From NCBI GenBank assembly GCA_003184365.1, contig NKYR01000249.1, forward strand, positions 1 through 12,886: DNA of 12,886 bases. Direction: 5' to 3'. Position 1 is the first letter of the stretch, and each line of letters opens with the position of its first letter. The stretch is from Evernia prunastri (lineage: Eukaryota; Ascomycota; Lecanoromycetes; Lecanorales; Parmeliaceae). The notes beneath the pieces are model-generated. The model was given only the letters and a program-made list of their open reading frames with translations, did no database searches and had not been told where the DNA came from. The position numbers and the translations under genes were made by a program. Positions 1 to 8,699 of this stretch are shown in pieces.

Positions 1-730
1 AGCCAACGCTTCAGGCTCAATCTCGGATCCGTCTATGAAACGCCGAGTTCCTCCCTTATCCTAACAGCTCTAAAATCCCACACTGGCGAATGCTTGAGGA
101 AGAGCTTTTACAATGTCACGCGCCTACAAGGCGCTCAGGAAGTTGGAATACAAGCAGGGCATAAGTCTACTGGGGAGGAAGACGGCTATTCATGGTTCTA
201 CTGTATGGGTTGATTGCTCTGTTTGCTGGATGAGCATATCTCCCTCGTTATCTTTCTTTCGAAAGACGTTAGGGATCATTAGAATCTACCTCTACTCGTG
301 CGGCCGAAAAGTCTGGCCTCTTGGCAGTCCGGCGCGGGTATACCCACCAATTAAACTATCTCGTTTGCCTTCACACTGAGCCCCTTTTGGTGGAACTAGC
401 CATCTACAGCTAGACTGCCAAGAGGCCAGACTTTTCGGCCGCACGAGTACATTTAGGCCAGATCCTGGAGACTATCCCTCTGGTGCAGCTGTGCGGCTAT
501 AGCAGTCGCATAGTAAGTTTTCTTGACATGGGGGTGCACTCTCCCCTGCTAAATATGCTGCCTCTGAGGATTCCCACTTGGGTTCCTCAGGATTCAGTGT
601 ATCTAGTAACCAATATACGAGTTGCTCAGTCACGCATGCCTAGACCCCGTTACAAAGAGACATTCTCTTATTTTGCGCTCCTATCAATGCTTTTTAATGC
701 CTTTGAAGATCCGGCAGAATCCCCAAACTC
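1..730. other. Gene-poor left edge, no recognised gene
   Basis: Ordinary base composition, no RIP signature. Plus frame 1 is open from the window edge to a TGA at 211-213 (70 codons), which could be the end of a gene starting outside the window, but I recognise no domain in it. Another plus frame is open at 483-809 and is equally unrecognisable. The only clear structure is the inverted repeat at 293-449, listed separately. I cannot support a gene call here; decayed coding sequence is possible. Confidence 0.4.
293..449. repeat. Perfect 37-bp inverted repeat with 83-bp spacer
   Basis: Bases 293-329 are the exact reverse complement of 413-449 (37 of 37). The arm begins TACTCGTGCGGCCGAAAAG on the plus strand at 293. 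Pairing stops abruptly at both the outer and inner ends. The spacer (330-412) is not self-complementary overall. An RNA across it would form a long stem-loop. A foldback element, a small MITE-like insertion or an inverted duplication would all fit; no target-site duplication is evident. Confidence 0.9.
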
Positions 731-1035
731 TCACCTATTATCCTCGGCCATGAATTCAGCAGGGAACGACAGGATGTCCTTGTTCAATGTTTCAGGCTTG
801 AAGTTGTAGGCGAAGATATGGGCCAGCAGCGTCCTGAGAGGCGAACGCTCAGAGGTGTTTTGGTATGCGTAGCTGATGGCGCTAGAAGTAATCGGGGGAA
901 GATACTTCGCCAGCGATTTCTCAAAGTTTGATAGATNCACCCCATGTACACCAAAACGGCCTCGGGCAGGCTTCGATCGCAAAGTCATCGAACGAAAACT
1001 TATCTAGGTATATAATCGAACCTTCGAGGCGTACC
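731..1035 (-). pseudogene. C-terminal remnant of a fungal BTB/POZ-type protein
   Basis: Read on the minus strand, the segment ends with 85 open codons (988 to 731, TGA stop). They include AKYLPPITSSAISYAYQNTS, then SPLRTLLAHIFAY and a PAEFM motif near the end. From memory this layout (PP-hydrophobic, YAY.NT, S.LR.LL, Y/F-PAEFM) is typical of the region after the BTB fold in many ascomycete BTB/POZ proteins. Such proteins are usually 200-300 residues, so most of this one is absent. Just upstream, a different minus frame (about 1035-931) reads YLDKFSFDDFAIEA, which resembles the ADKY..x.L helix expected immediately before. The frame changes near an undetermined base at 937, so a decay frameshift or an assembly error is equally possible. 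I see no BTB N-terminal half and no start codon in context. Identity is moderate confidence and rests on motif memory, not alignment. Confidence 0.5.
937..937. other. Undetermined base (N)
   Basis: A single N inside the BTB-like remnant, close to where its reading frame changes. The true base count here may be wrong, which bears on whether the remnant is broken. Confidence 0.95.
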
Positions 1036-1169
1036 GACTTGAACCGTAATGGCGAGGCATGAAAAGATGTAGCGAGTGGCAGTAGTGTCTCAAACTTACT
1101 AGAAGGATCTTAATTCCTATAATCTCAAGAACATATAGACTCCTACGAACAAACAAAAGTAATTAGCGA

Positions 1170-3126
1170 TCACCGACCCTTATCTGCACGTGCTGGTCTT
1201 CCCCGTTTGCCTCCCCGCTGCGCCTGGTGTTTCGCCTCAAACTTCCGCAGCAGTTCCTGTGCGTTTCCTAACTCGCGTTCGAGCAGCCATGTCTCCTTCC
1301 AGCACACCTTGTATTCATAGCCCTTTCCCCTTCGTCTCTTGCCAACGATCCTTACGATCTCCCACTCCTCTTCATCCAATGCTGAACCTCCTTGGTCCTG
1401 AGGCCGCTCAGCAAGTGGTGGGGGGACGGTGATGTCGTGAGGGGGTGGGACGGTCGTTGTTATTCCGCAATCACCTCTACAGGTAGCCTGCTCAACTCGA
1501 TCCCGGCATAGTGCAACACTAGAAGAGATCGGACGATTAATGGGGGTGGGGGTAGGTTTGGTGGTGGGAGGACTCATGCAACTGCGTGTCTTTGGCTGTT
1601 CCTTCGGATGGGAGCTTTGGGGGTGTATGGTATCAATCTCAGACTCCACACTCGTGGCTCTGGTAGAAGCGCCAGTTCCGCCAGTCTTTTCGTCGTCATC
1701 CTCCACCACAACAGGGTCGTCTGAAATACGTCAGCAGATATCTCGGGTACTGGTCAGAAATGCACTTGGGGGCCACACCTTGACTGTTACCAGCTTCACT
1801 GGATCGACTTAAGCTTGTTGTTTTCTTGTATTGCGGGAATTTTCGCGAAAATGGAGGCCGTCTGAAGACAGGCTTAGGTTGCGATCGGATTCGTACGAAA
1901 TTAAGGTCCCTCTATTTATCATCGGTATTATCTGTCTTGTCGATCACGATCGCAGCTTTCTAGAGTCATTAAACGTCCCCGTAGGGACTGGTACCTGCGT
2001 ACTGACCTGTACGCTGGGCCTTCTTCAACCTATATACATATTCTCCACTCTCGCTCAAACCTGCATTGTCTGCTGTGCGCTTGGAGGAACCTCGAATGTC
2101 GGTGGCGTCCATAGCTATCACAGGCTCAACGTCCGTATAGGTCGCTGGGCTCCACATCCATGAGGAGCCAGCCGGATCTGCCACTGATCCTACGGCGTCT
2201 TCTCGCAGTGGAGACCGCCACGAAACCAGTGCTGGTTCCGGATTTGGCGACGCAATAGGCGACCGGAGAGAGTATGGGATGATGTTGTCTGTACTGCAGC
2301 TCGCTCCTTTGTCTCCTTTCTCTTCCCCTCCACAGGAGTGACGAGGCTCGATATTTTTGAAGCTGATATCTGTATCGCATGTCGACGAGAGGGTAGTAGG
2401 GGGTGGAGGAGGAGGAGGATTAGAGATGAGATCTTCGGTCTTCTCGTGGAGGATAGAACATCTAGATAGACGCTATCTGTTAGTACTAATATCTGCTAGC
2501 CGGGGCTTTAAGGGTCGTACCCAGCTTCTGAGCCTGCTACAGAAGTCCAAGGAGTGTTGAGGAAGTCGTGTCTCCCGCCTTGCTCAGAAGTCGAGCCGTC
2601 ACTTCTAGAGTGGACGCTGCTGCTGCTGTCGGTATTCGTACCGTTGTCTCCACCTGGTCTCAAGCCCGATTGTTGCGACTCATGTGCTCTTCCGGCACCG
2701 AGCATCAGTTCCTCGAAGGATGGAAAGCTTTCTTCTTCCTCTCCGCCGCCTTTACTGCGGCTGCCCCTGAGATCGAGTCCGTTTGAGGAAACTGGAGCTG
2801 TTATTCAAGGTCTACAAGAAGCGAAGACGGCGATTATTACCTCCGGCGTATAATTCAGTGCCTTTGAGATCCATTGCGTGCTTGTAGGATAACAGATCAA
2901 GAGGATCCTTCGACGACGAGCCAGTCGAATCAACAACTTCGAGCGAATCGTAGTCATACAGGGGTCCATCCCATCCGCCATTGGATCTAGGAACCCTTGG
3001 GGTATGTCCCTGTCCGCAGATGATGGGAGCATTATCAACCGAGGCCTTGGACGGTCCTTTGCCAGCCAAATCGGCTTTGGTAGGGGGTTGGTAGAATTGG
3101 ATGGAATCTAAGTTGATCGATGTCAT
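1170..3126 (-). CDS. Chromodomain protein, five exons, C-terminal chromodomain plus basic tail
   Basis: My spliced model has exons 3126-2841, 2797-2521, 2461-2003, 1909-1791 and 1720-1170. That is 1692 nt, 563 aa plus TGA, in one frame throughout. All introns are GT-AG (43, 59, 93 and 70 nt). Intron 2 has a perfect TACTAAC branch site (2485-2479); intron 4 has CTGAC before TTTCAG. Exon 3's end and the 93-nt intron are the least certain. The start ATG at 3126 follows CACA, a good fungal context. Residues 1-490 are low-complexity and polar, with a run of six prolines encoded in exon 3. Residues about 497-544 form a chromodomain: EEWEIVRIVGKRR, YEYKVCWKE, TW, then ELGNAQELLRKFE. The tail carries KRGRPA, an AT-hook-like core. 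Chromodomains read methylated histone tails, so a nuclear chromatin role is inferred. No catalytic domain is visible. It is not recognisably HP1, as there is no chromoshadow domain. Confidence 0.7.
1230..1373 (-). other. Chromodomain-coding segment (atypical aromatic cage)
   Basis: This encodes residues about 497-544 of the protein. In HP1-type domains the cage is Tyr/Phe, Trp, Tyr/Phe. Here the first position is Trp (E-W-E-I), the second is the Trp of KVCWKE, and the loop before the TW motif is shortened, so the third cage residue is not obvious. The pattern TW followed by L.NA..LL..FE is retained. It resembles the chromodomains at the C-termini of fungal chromovirus integrases as much as HP1. 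Confidence 0.75.
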
Positions 3127-4467
3127 TGTGTCTCAAATGCAGATAAAGGAGCCGTGTGTGGAGAGTCTGAATTTGGAAATCCAAGACACCCAGAATGGGG
3201 CACGATGAGGATTATATGCGCTTCTGAGTCGTACCCACAGCGGCGGTGCCGGGTCTGTACTCTTCCCAGCGAAAGTACCGCTGAAGACGTCATCTCAGTA
3301 CCGTCTCCCTCATCCCCGCACCTGCCGGCTGCTACACTCTAACAACCTCGAAGCGCAGACGTCTCGTCATCACCGCTCGGTCTCCACTCATCTGTCTGAG
3401 ACCCTGCGGCACGCGCTGGCGCAGTCTCTCGACCCTTGTTGCTTCGCATTCAATCTACATCCTATACCGACCAAGGATTCTTCACTGCGCCCCTCGGAGA
3501 TATCCAACTGTGGAGCCACGTCAGCTGCAGCTCCAGCTGCAGGTACCTAGGCATTACGCGCTAGGACTTCTGCAGTAGATCAGAGGTACTGCATCCTCTC
3601 CGATCCACAGCAAAAAGTGAGATCACCGTCTCAAGGCCACGTCACCAGAACGAAGTGAATACGGGAACCTATCAGGCAGACATGCGAATAACACTGCCGA
3701 TCAAGGAGAGCACACCATCTTTTTGACCCCGTTCCTTGATTTTGAGTCACCGCCACTACTCGGCGCATGCTCAGCCCCCCTCATACTATGTCATCCGATC
3801 ACGGCCGAGGGGCGATCCCTGTCCACTCGGCTAGCAGAATTTTCAGGAGGTATTCCTCTCATTGGTTGTATGGCAGTCGGCTTCGGGTCAGGCAGTTGCT
3901 TCGCGCTGGAGTGCTCGCCGTGATCTGAAATTTCCCACCAATGTCGTCGCAGTCGCAGATCAGCTGAGCGGTGGTGAAACAGTGGCTGGCACAGGAAAAC
4001 CGAAGCAGGAAGGTCCAGAGAATTAGAGTCGAGCGACGAGGCGCTCCAGTATGGCTGAAGAAGGAATCATCTCCGTTTGTTGGGAGCTGAGTTGTAGCGC
4101 GGCCAACCAGGTACAAGGTGGCGAATTAGAGAATTCACCTTCATCGCAGGCTCCAGCCGTAGGCGAAAGTGGGCAGGCCAAGAGACGGCAAGGATGAGAG
4201 GTGCAGCAAAGTGATCCCGAAAGGAAAGGCTATTCAGCAAAATGCCTTATGCAAAGCCCCAAGCACAGCAATCGGCGATGGTCGGCAGAAGCTAGCTAGG
4301 CAGCCAAGGGTGGGAGAGGTTGCGTAGATCCTGGCAATACGGGAAGGAGCAAGGGGGTGGCAGAGAGATATGGAAAAAAGATGAAGGAGGAAGTGGGAAA
4401 GTAGCGAGGGGAGCAGGTCTTTATACCTTGGAGAAAGCGGCGGGTGGGGCGATGCTGTGCGCCTTAC
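3127..4467. other. Intergenic region upstream of the chromodomain gene
   Basis: About 1.3 kb of balanced composition without a credible gene. Open frames are short (62-85 codons) and match nothing I know. It should hold the promoter of the minus-strand chromodomain gene. A short symmetrical site, CTGCAGCT-CC-AGCTGCAG, lies at 3525-3542. A purine-rich (plus) / pyrimidine-rich (minus) tract at about 4313-4420 is listed separately. Confidence 0.5.
4313..4420 (-). promoter_or_regulatory. Pyrimidine-rich tract on the minus strand
   Basis: The plus strand here is strongly G/A-biased, so the minus strand is a C/T run. CT-rich tracts are common in fungal core promoters and 5' leaders, and also before 3' splice sites. 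It contains a possible minus-strand acceptor (TATTGCCAG, exon from 4330), 137 nt beyond the donor of the orphan exon at 4468. It could be that exon's intron or a promoter for minus-strand transcription; the sequence does not decide. Confidence 0.35.
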
Positions 4468-4531
4468 CTAAAGAGGCGACGCTAAACCCGAAAGGGCCGC
4501 GCTTGGCCTGGAAGTAGGAAAGGGCGGACAT
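4468..4531 (-). pseudogene. Orphan first-exon-like segment with splice donor
   Basis: On the minus strand an ATG at 4531 opens 21 codons beginning MSALSYFQAKRGPFGFS, followed at 4467 by a good donor (G|GTAAGG). The composition is GC-rich and protein-like. No convincing downstream exon follows: joining to the nearest acceptor (exon from 4330) gives a stop after about 11 codons. Its 5' flank is cut off within about 15 bp by the AT block starting near 4547. It may be a broken gene's first exon, or a chance open segment. I do not recognise the protein. Confidence 0.35.
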
Positions 4532-4546
4532 TTCACCGGGACGCAG

Positions 4547-5035
4547 ATTATTTTCTAATAATTTACGACGATTTCTATTCGCGAGATTTATCGACTTTTT
4601 AATATATTTAAAGATATTATTAATAATAAATTTTCGAGACTTTCTCGAATCGATTTTAATTTTAAAATTCGTTTTTTTCTTTCTAAAATTCTCTATAAAA
4701 TCTTAGTCTTTAAGATATTAAATCTTAAAATTTCGATTCAACGAATTGTTTTCGACTAATTATCTTAATTAAACTCTTTTAATTACATTTCGAGATATTT
4801 TTTCTATGAAGTCGACTCGAAATTAAAGCGTAGATATAATTATTGATTACTTAGCTAAAATAGCTAATCTCGATAATATTTAAAGTACGCTTAATAATTA
4901 TAGATACTTTATTTCTATATCTAATACGCGACTTTTAAATTTAATTTAATTATTACGATAAATATATATATTAAAATCGATTATTATAGCGATTCGAGAA
5001 ACTTCTACTCAGACTCTATAAAAGAAATATATCGC
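4547..5035. repeat. Short AT-rich block with RIP signature
   Basis: About 490 bp that switch abruptly from the GC-rich sequence on the left. CpA and TpG are rare, TpA is very common and CpG persists (many TCGA, ACGA and CGATT). Stops fill all frames and no gene is visible. This is what repeat-induced point mutation leaves in a Pezizomycotina repeat copy. The original element cannot be identified by eye. Confidence 0.75.
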
Positions 5036-5282
5036 AATGAGCTTATAATATGATTGATCTCCGAAGCGAGGCACGAGTGTAGGGTAGGCATAGGCACTCC
5101 GCTAATAAAGTCTGAATTACTGAGACTAGCCGAGAGCAGGGTTTCCGGACAACACATCATTTCTTTTCTATTTTCTTTTTGCCCCGCCTCAAGGTTACCC
5201 TACTTTTGTTGACCCCGCTTCGCTTCAAGAGCAGAAACACCCGCACACATAGTAGAATTCCTGCAACGATCAACAACAAATT
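5036..5282 (+). promoter_or_regulatory. Upstream region of the antiporter gene
   Basis: Normal composition resumes at about 5037. A T/C-rich run (5159-5190, containing TTCTTTTCTATTTTCTTTTT and then CCCCGCC) lies about 100 bp before the ATG, as in many fungal promoters and leaders. The start codon at 5283 sits in CAAATTATG. No TATA box is clear. This short promoter interval is all that separates the start codon from the AT block. Confidence 0.45.
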
Positions 5283-7136
5283 ATGCCCACCCTCGCTCTC
5301 TCAAATTTCAACATCGTTTTGGCACTTTTAGGGGGGTTCATTACTTCCTTGTAAAGATTTGCCCCTTCTCTCGCACCAGAAACGAGGTGGCTATGTTACC
5401 AGTACTGACTGAGTCTCAGCGCACTGGTATCTTATCTCTTCAAGGAGCTATTCTGTCTATCTGAAGCCTGTCAGTGTTCCTATAAACTGCTCCTACAGGC
5501 CTCAAACCGTTGCTGAAATGCACAGTGATATCGCTGCTCGCAGGAATCGTCTTCTCGCCGCACGCCGCTAATCTTATCAGGCCCTTAGAGTATGCCTATG
5601 GATCACAGGAGAATCTCGGTACAATTACCCTGCTTTTTACCCGGCTCGTTCTTGGAGTTCAATTGGTCGTGGCAGGAGTCCAACTACCAAGCAAGTATCT
5701 GTTGATAGAATGGAAAAGCCTGGCGCTTCTATTGGGGCCTGGGATGACATTCATGTGGCTCAGCAGCAGTCTGCTCATCTGGGGACTTGTTCCAAACTTG
5801 GATTTCCTCCATGCCCTCGCTGTGGGCGCTTGCGTGACACCGACTGATCCTGTGCTTTCAAATTCCATTGTAAAGGGCAGATTCGCCGATAAAAACATAC
5901 CCAGGGACCTGCAGAAGATTATAATTGCAGAGTCTGGCGCCAACGACGGGCTGGGTTATCCATTTTTATTCTTCTCGTTGTATCTTATCAAGTACGTTGG
6001 CTCGGGAGGTGTCGGGCAGCCCGGAGGGGTTAGGCTAGCCATGGGCGACTGGTTTGGAGAGACCTGGGGCTACACTATTCTATTGAGTGTTGTGTACGGA
6101 GCAACCGTAGGCTGGGTTGCCAAGGAGTTGCTCCAGTGGGCTCAAAAAAGAAAATTCGTGGACAGGGAGAGCTTCCTGGTATTCGCCATCACTTTAGCTC
6201 TTTTTATTGTTGGCACATGTGGAATGATCGGTACCGACGACGTTTTGGCATGTTTTATTGCCGGCAACGCCTTCACGATTGATGATTGGTTCCGCCTAGA
6301 GACGCTTGACGATTCTCTACAGCCGACGATAGATATGCTGCTCAATCTCTCCATTTTCATGTGGTTCGGGGCGGTCTGTCCGTGGGGTAGCTTCCTTCGC
6401 AACGATGTTGTTCCAATCTATCGACTCATTGTCCTCGGTATTCTTATCCTAATTTTTCGCCGTCTACCAATTGTGTTCGCCTTACACACCTTCCAGTGGT
6501 CGAAGATCTGGCAGATCGAGCAAAAGCAGCAAGCTTTGTTCGTAGGGTTCTTTGGCCCTATCGGTGTCAGCGCTGTCTTCTATTTATACGTGAGTTTGGA
6601 GTTTCTGCGGCAAATTACGGTAGATGGCGTGGTACGGGCAGATGCGGAGAGGTTAGAGGATATATTCACTGTGGTCATATGGTTCTTAGCCATCTGTAGC
6701 ATAGTGAGGAGAGACTCATCCTTTCCTTTGATATGTGTCCCGCTAAATCTGTCAAAAGGTCGTACATGGATTGAGCATTCCGCTTGGAAAATTAGGCTAC
6801 CACTTACCTCGAACGCTTTCGAGCGCCGTTGCATCTAGATCTTTGAGTGAGGATCCAGACGAACCACGTCTACCTTTCCGCATTCATGAGCAGATTCAGA
6901 ATGGAGGACAATTACACCCTTCGCGAAGCCGACCGCAAAGCACTCAGCGTACGCGAGAAGAGCCGCCCAGACCCGTCTTTCGTATTGGAGGCTCCGTCAT
7001 CCAACCGCCGACCTCTGAAATCGATGTTAGGCTTCAGACCATTGATACAGCCAAAAAAAGAGGCTCCTTCAATATCGAGTCACCAGAGTTGAACCACAAT
7101 CACGATAATGATGTTCACACTGTTCATTCAAGATAG
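5283..7136 (+). CDS. Fungal Na+(K+)/H+ antiporter, CPA1 family (Nha1/Sod2 type)
   Basis: Exports Na+/K+ (or Li+) in exchange for H+, normally at the plasma membrane, for salt and pH homeostasis. My model has exons 5283-5350, 5420-5469, 5526-6703 and 6759-7136: 557 aa in one continuous frame. The introns (69, 56, 55 nt) have donors GTAAAG, GTCAGT and GTGAGG; the first has a CTGAC branch site. The junctions restore the conserved N-terminus (MPTLALSNFNIVLALLGGFI, then LVSYLFKELF and LSEALISLLAGI). Family motifs: CVTPTDP about 142-148, AESGANDG about 174-181, GTDDVLACFIAGN about 275-287 (the paired Asp correspond to Sod2 D266/D267), FFGPIGVSA about 381-389. Many hydrophobic segments run to about residue 432. 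VVHGLSIPLGKLGYHLPRT opens a polar tail of about 125 residues, short next to yeast Nha1. No disabling change is seen. Identification is firm; ion preference is not. Confidence 0.93.
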
Positions 7137-7619
7137 GTCGCGCTGAAGAACTTGATAGGGTCCGATTGCCTCTGTCCTGGGAATCTCACCTTTATACTAG
7201 ATTGACTATCAAGAGCCTCATGGCGCGGAGTTGAAGATCAAGGTTCCAGAGACCTTTATTCGCTGAGTTTCGGAATATTGCAAGGATATACTGTCGAATG
7301 AGATATCTAGACACTACTGATACAACCCGACCGTTTCTGAAAAGCTCGTTAGTGCCAGGACGCGTACCATCTGGTATTAATCCTGAGTCCCATAATGGGC
7401 GAGCATTTTCGTTATGTATACTGGCAAGGGAATGATCTAGCATACTCTGATATCGGTGAAAGGTAATGTGGGCTGTATGCTGGAGTATGTAATATTAAAG
7501 TTCGAATTGCTGGATATACCAAAAACGAAGCTTGGCAGCTATTTGTTGATGAGAGGTCTAGCCAACACGGAACTAGTCTTGTTTACAATGTAGATATCTT
7601 ACGAACGAGCTCTAGAATG
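7137..7619. other. 3' flank of the antiporter gene
   Basis: About 480 bp of ordinary composition after the TAG stop, becoming more AT-rich toward 7480-7620. It probably holds the 3' UTR and polyadenylation signals; TAATATTAAAG near 7489 is a possible A-rich positioning element. An 83-codon minus-strand frame at 7192-7443 shows no recognisable domain and I do not call it a gene. Confidence 0.45.
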
Positions 7620-8128
7620 CGTATATCGTGCTGAAACGATTAAAAAACGATATTAGATATCTTTTATAATTAAATATATAATAATCGATTTATATACTAG
7701 ATCGAGTTATTTACGTTAAATTCTAATATTAATAATTATCTTTAATATCGTTATATTTTAAAGTATCACTTCGAAGTTTTAATACTATTTAAAGATCGTC
7801 TAAAAATCGTTTAATTACGATATTTAAGTTCACGCTTATTTGATAAAAAAATTAAAAATAAGTTTTTTAATTTGAATTTTTTAAATAATTATAAAAGCGA
7901 TAAAAGTATCTTTAAAGAATACTATTCTATTCGTCTATGAGATTTTACTACTAGTTTATAACGATTTTTTAATACGATTATAATCGATATTATACTATTA
8001 TAAAACGAGTCGACGATAGTTTTAAAACGATTTGATAATCGTCGTATTTTATAGAAATTTTCGTTAGAACTTACAACGATTTTTAAATTTAATATCGTTA
8101 ATAGATAATAAAATACTTAATTATAGCT

Positions 8129-8618
8129 ACTATAAAGTGCGATCGATATTAAAGTCGATCTTTAATCGACTTAACGATCTTTTAGATTTTAGAATTTTAA
8201 CATTTTTTTCGCACGTATATTTTAAAAGTCGAATAATTGAAATTAAAAATTAAAATTAATAAAATTCTTTTTACTCTTTTTATTCTTTAAACGCGAGATT
8301 CTTATTTTATAAGTTTTAATATTTATAAAATTAAATTTTTTGATCGAATTAACGAAGTAAAGAAATTAAATTTTACAAACGATTATATTAAATTAATTCT
8401 TATCGAAATCTTTTTTATTTAAAGAATTTACTTTTTATTAAAAAACGATTTTTTGAAAATTAAATTTTTATATTATTTAATATATATTAATGTTAAACAA
8501 AAACCAGATCGAAGAAAATATATAAAAATTATTCTTTTAATTATATAAAATTATCTAGTTATAAGATTTTTAATAATCTATTAAGATAGAATATTTAGTT
8601 ATATTAACTATAAAGTGC
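8129..8618. repeat. Pair of short direct repeats in the RIP block
   Basis: ACTATAAAGTGC occurs at 8129-8140 and at 8607-8618. Each copy is followed within about 60 bp by similar GATC/TCGA-rich sequence. They may be two diverged copies, or ends, of one mutated repeat about 480 bp apart. Confidence 0.4.
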
Positions 8619-8699
8619 TATAATATAAAGAACGATCTATATAGAATCGTTTTAAAATCGACCTTAATTCGATCTTTAGTCGAGTCGAGTTTACGCCTC

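Noticed and set aside
293..375. tRNA-like sequence on the minus strand (TAGTTTAATTGG matches a box A consensus, with GACTGCCAAG beyond it)
   Set aside because: No box B (GGTTCGANNCC type) follows, the acceptor and D stems do not pair, and half of it lies in the inverted-repeat arm. At best a degenerate SINE-like tRNA relic.
113..379. 88-codon plus-strand open frame
   Set aside because: It runs through the left arm of the inverted repeat, has no recognisable domain and no clear gene context.
483..809. 108-codon plus-strand open frame
   Set aside because: No recognisable motif, and its 3' end is antisense to the BTB-like remnant.
1540..1812. Plus-strand open frame over the chromodomain gene
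   Set aside because: Antisense shadow of exons 4-5; low complexity (V/G/S runs) mirrors Pro/Thr-rich coding on the other strand.
1720..1812. Reading through in the chromodomain frame upstream of 1720 as RIP-made stop codons (TGA, TAA)
   Set aside because: A 70-nt GT-AG intron with CTGAC branch site and TTTCAG acceptor explains the stops and restores the frame of the upstream exon, so splicing is the simpler reading.
1831..2163. 110-codon plus-strand frame with Cys-rich hydrophobic stretches, considered as a secreted effector
   Set aside because: It lies antisense across exons 3-4 of the spliced chromodomain gene and lacks a proper signal peptide.
6142..6402. Minus-strand open frames inside the antiporter (also 5659-5943, 6580-6834)
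   Set aside because: Antisense shadows of a strongly conserved coding exon.
5510..6838. Antiporter as a single-exon 442-codon gene starting at TTG
   Set aside because: It lacks the conserved N-terminus and runs past the donor at 6704 into intron sequence; the four-exon model recovers both conserved ends.
7192..7443. 83-codon minus-strand frame after the antiporter
   Set aside because: No motif, and it lies in the likely 3' UTR or flank; chance frame.
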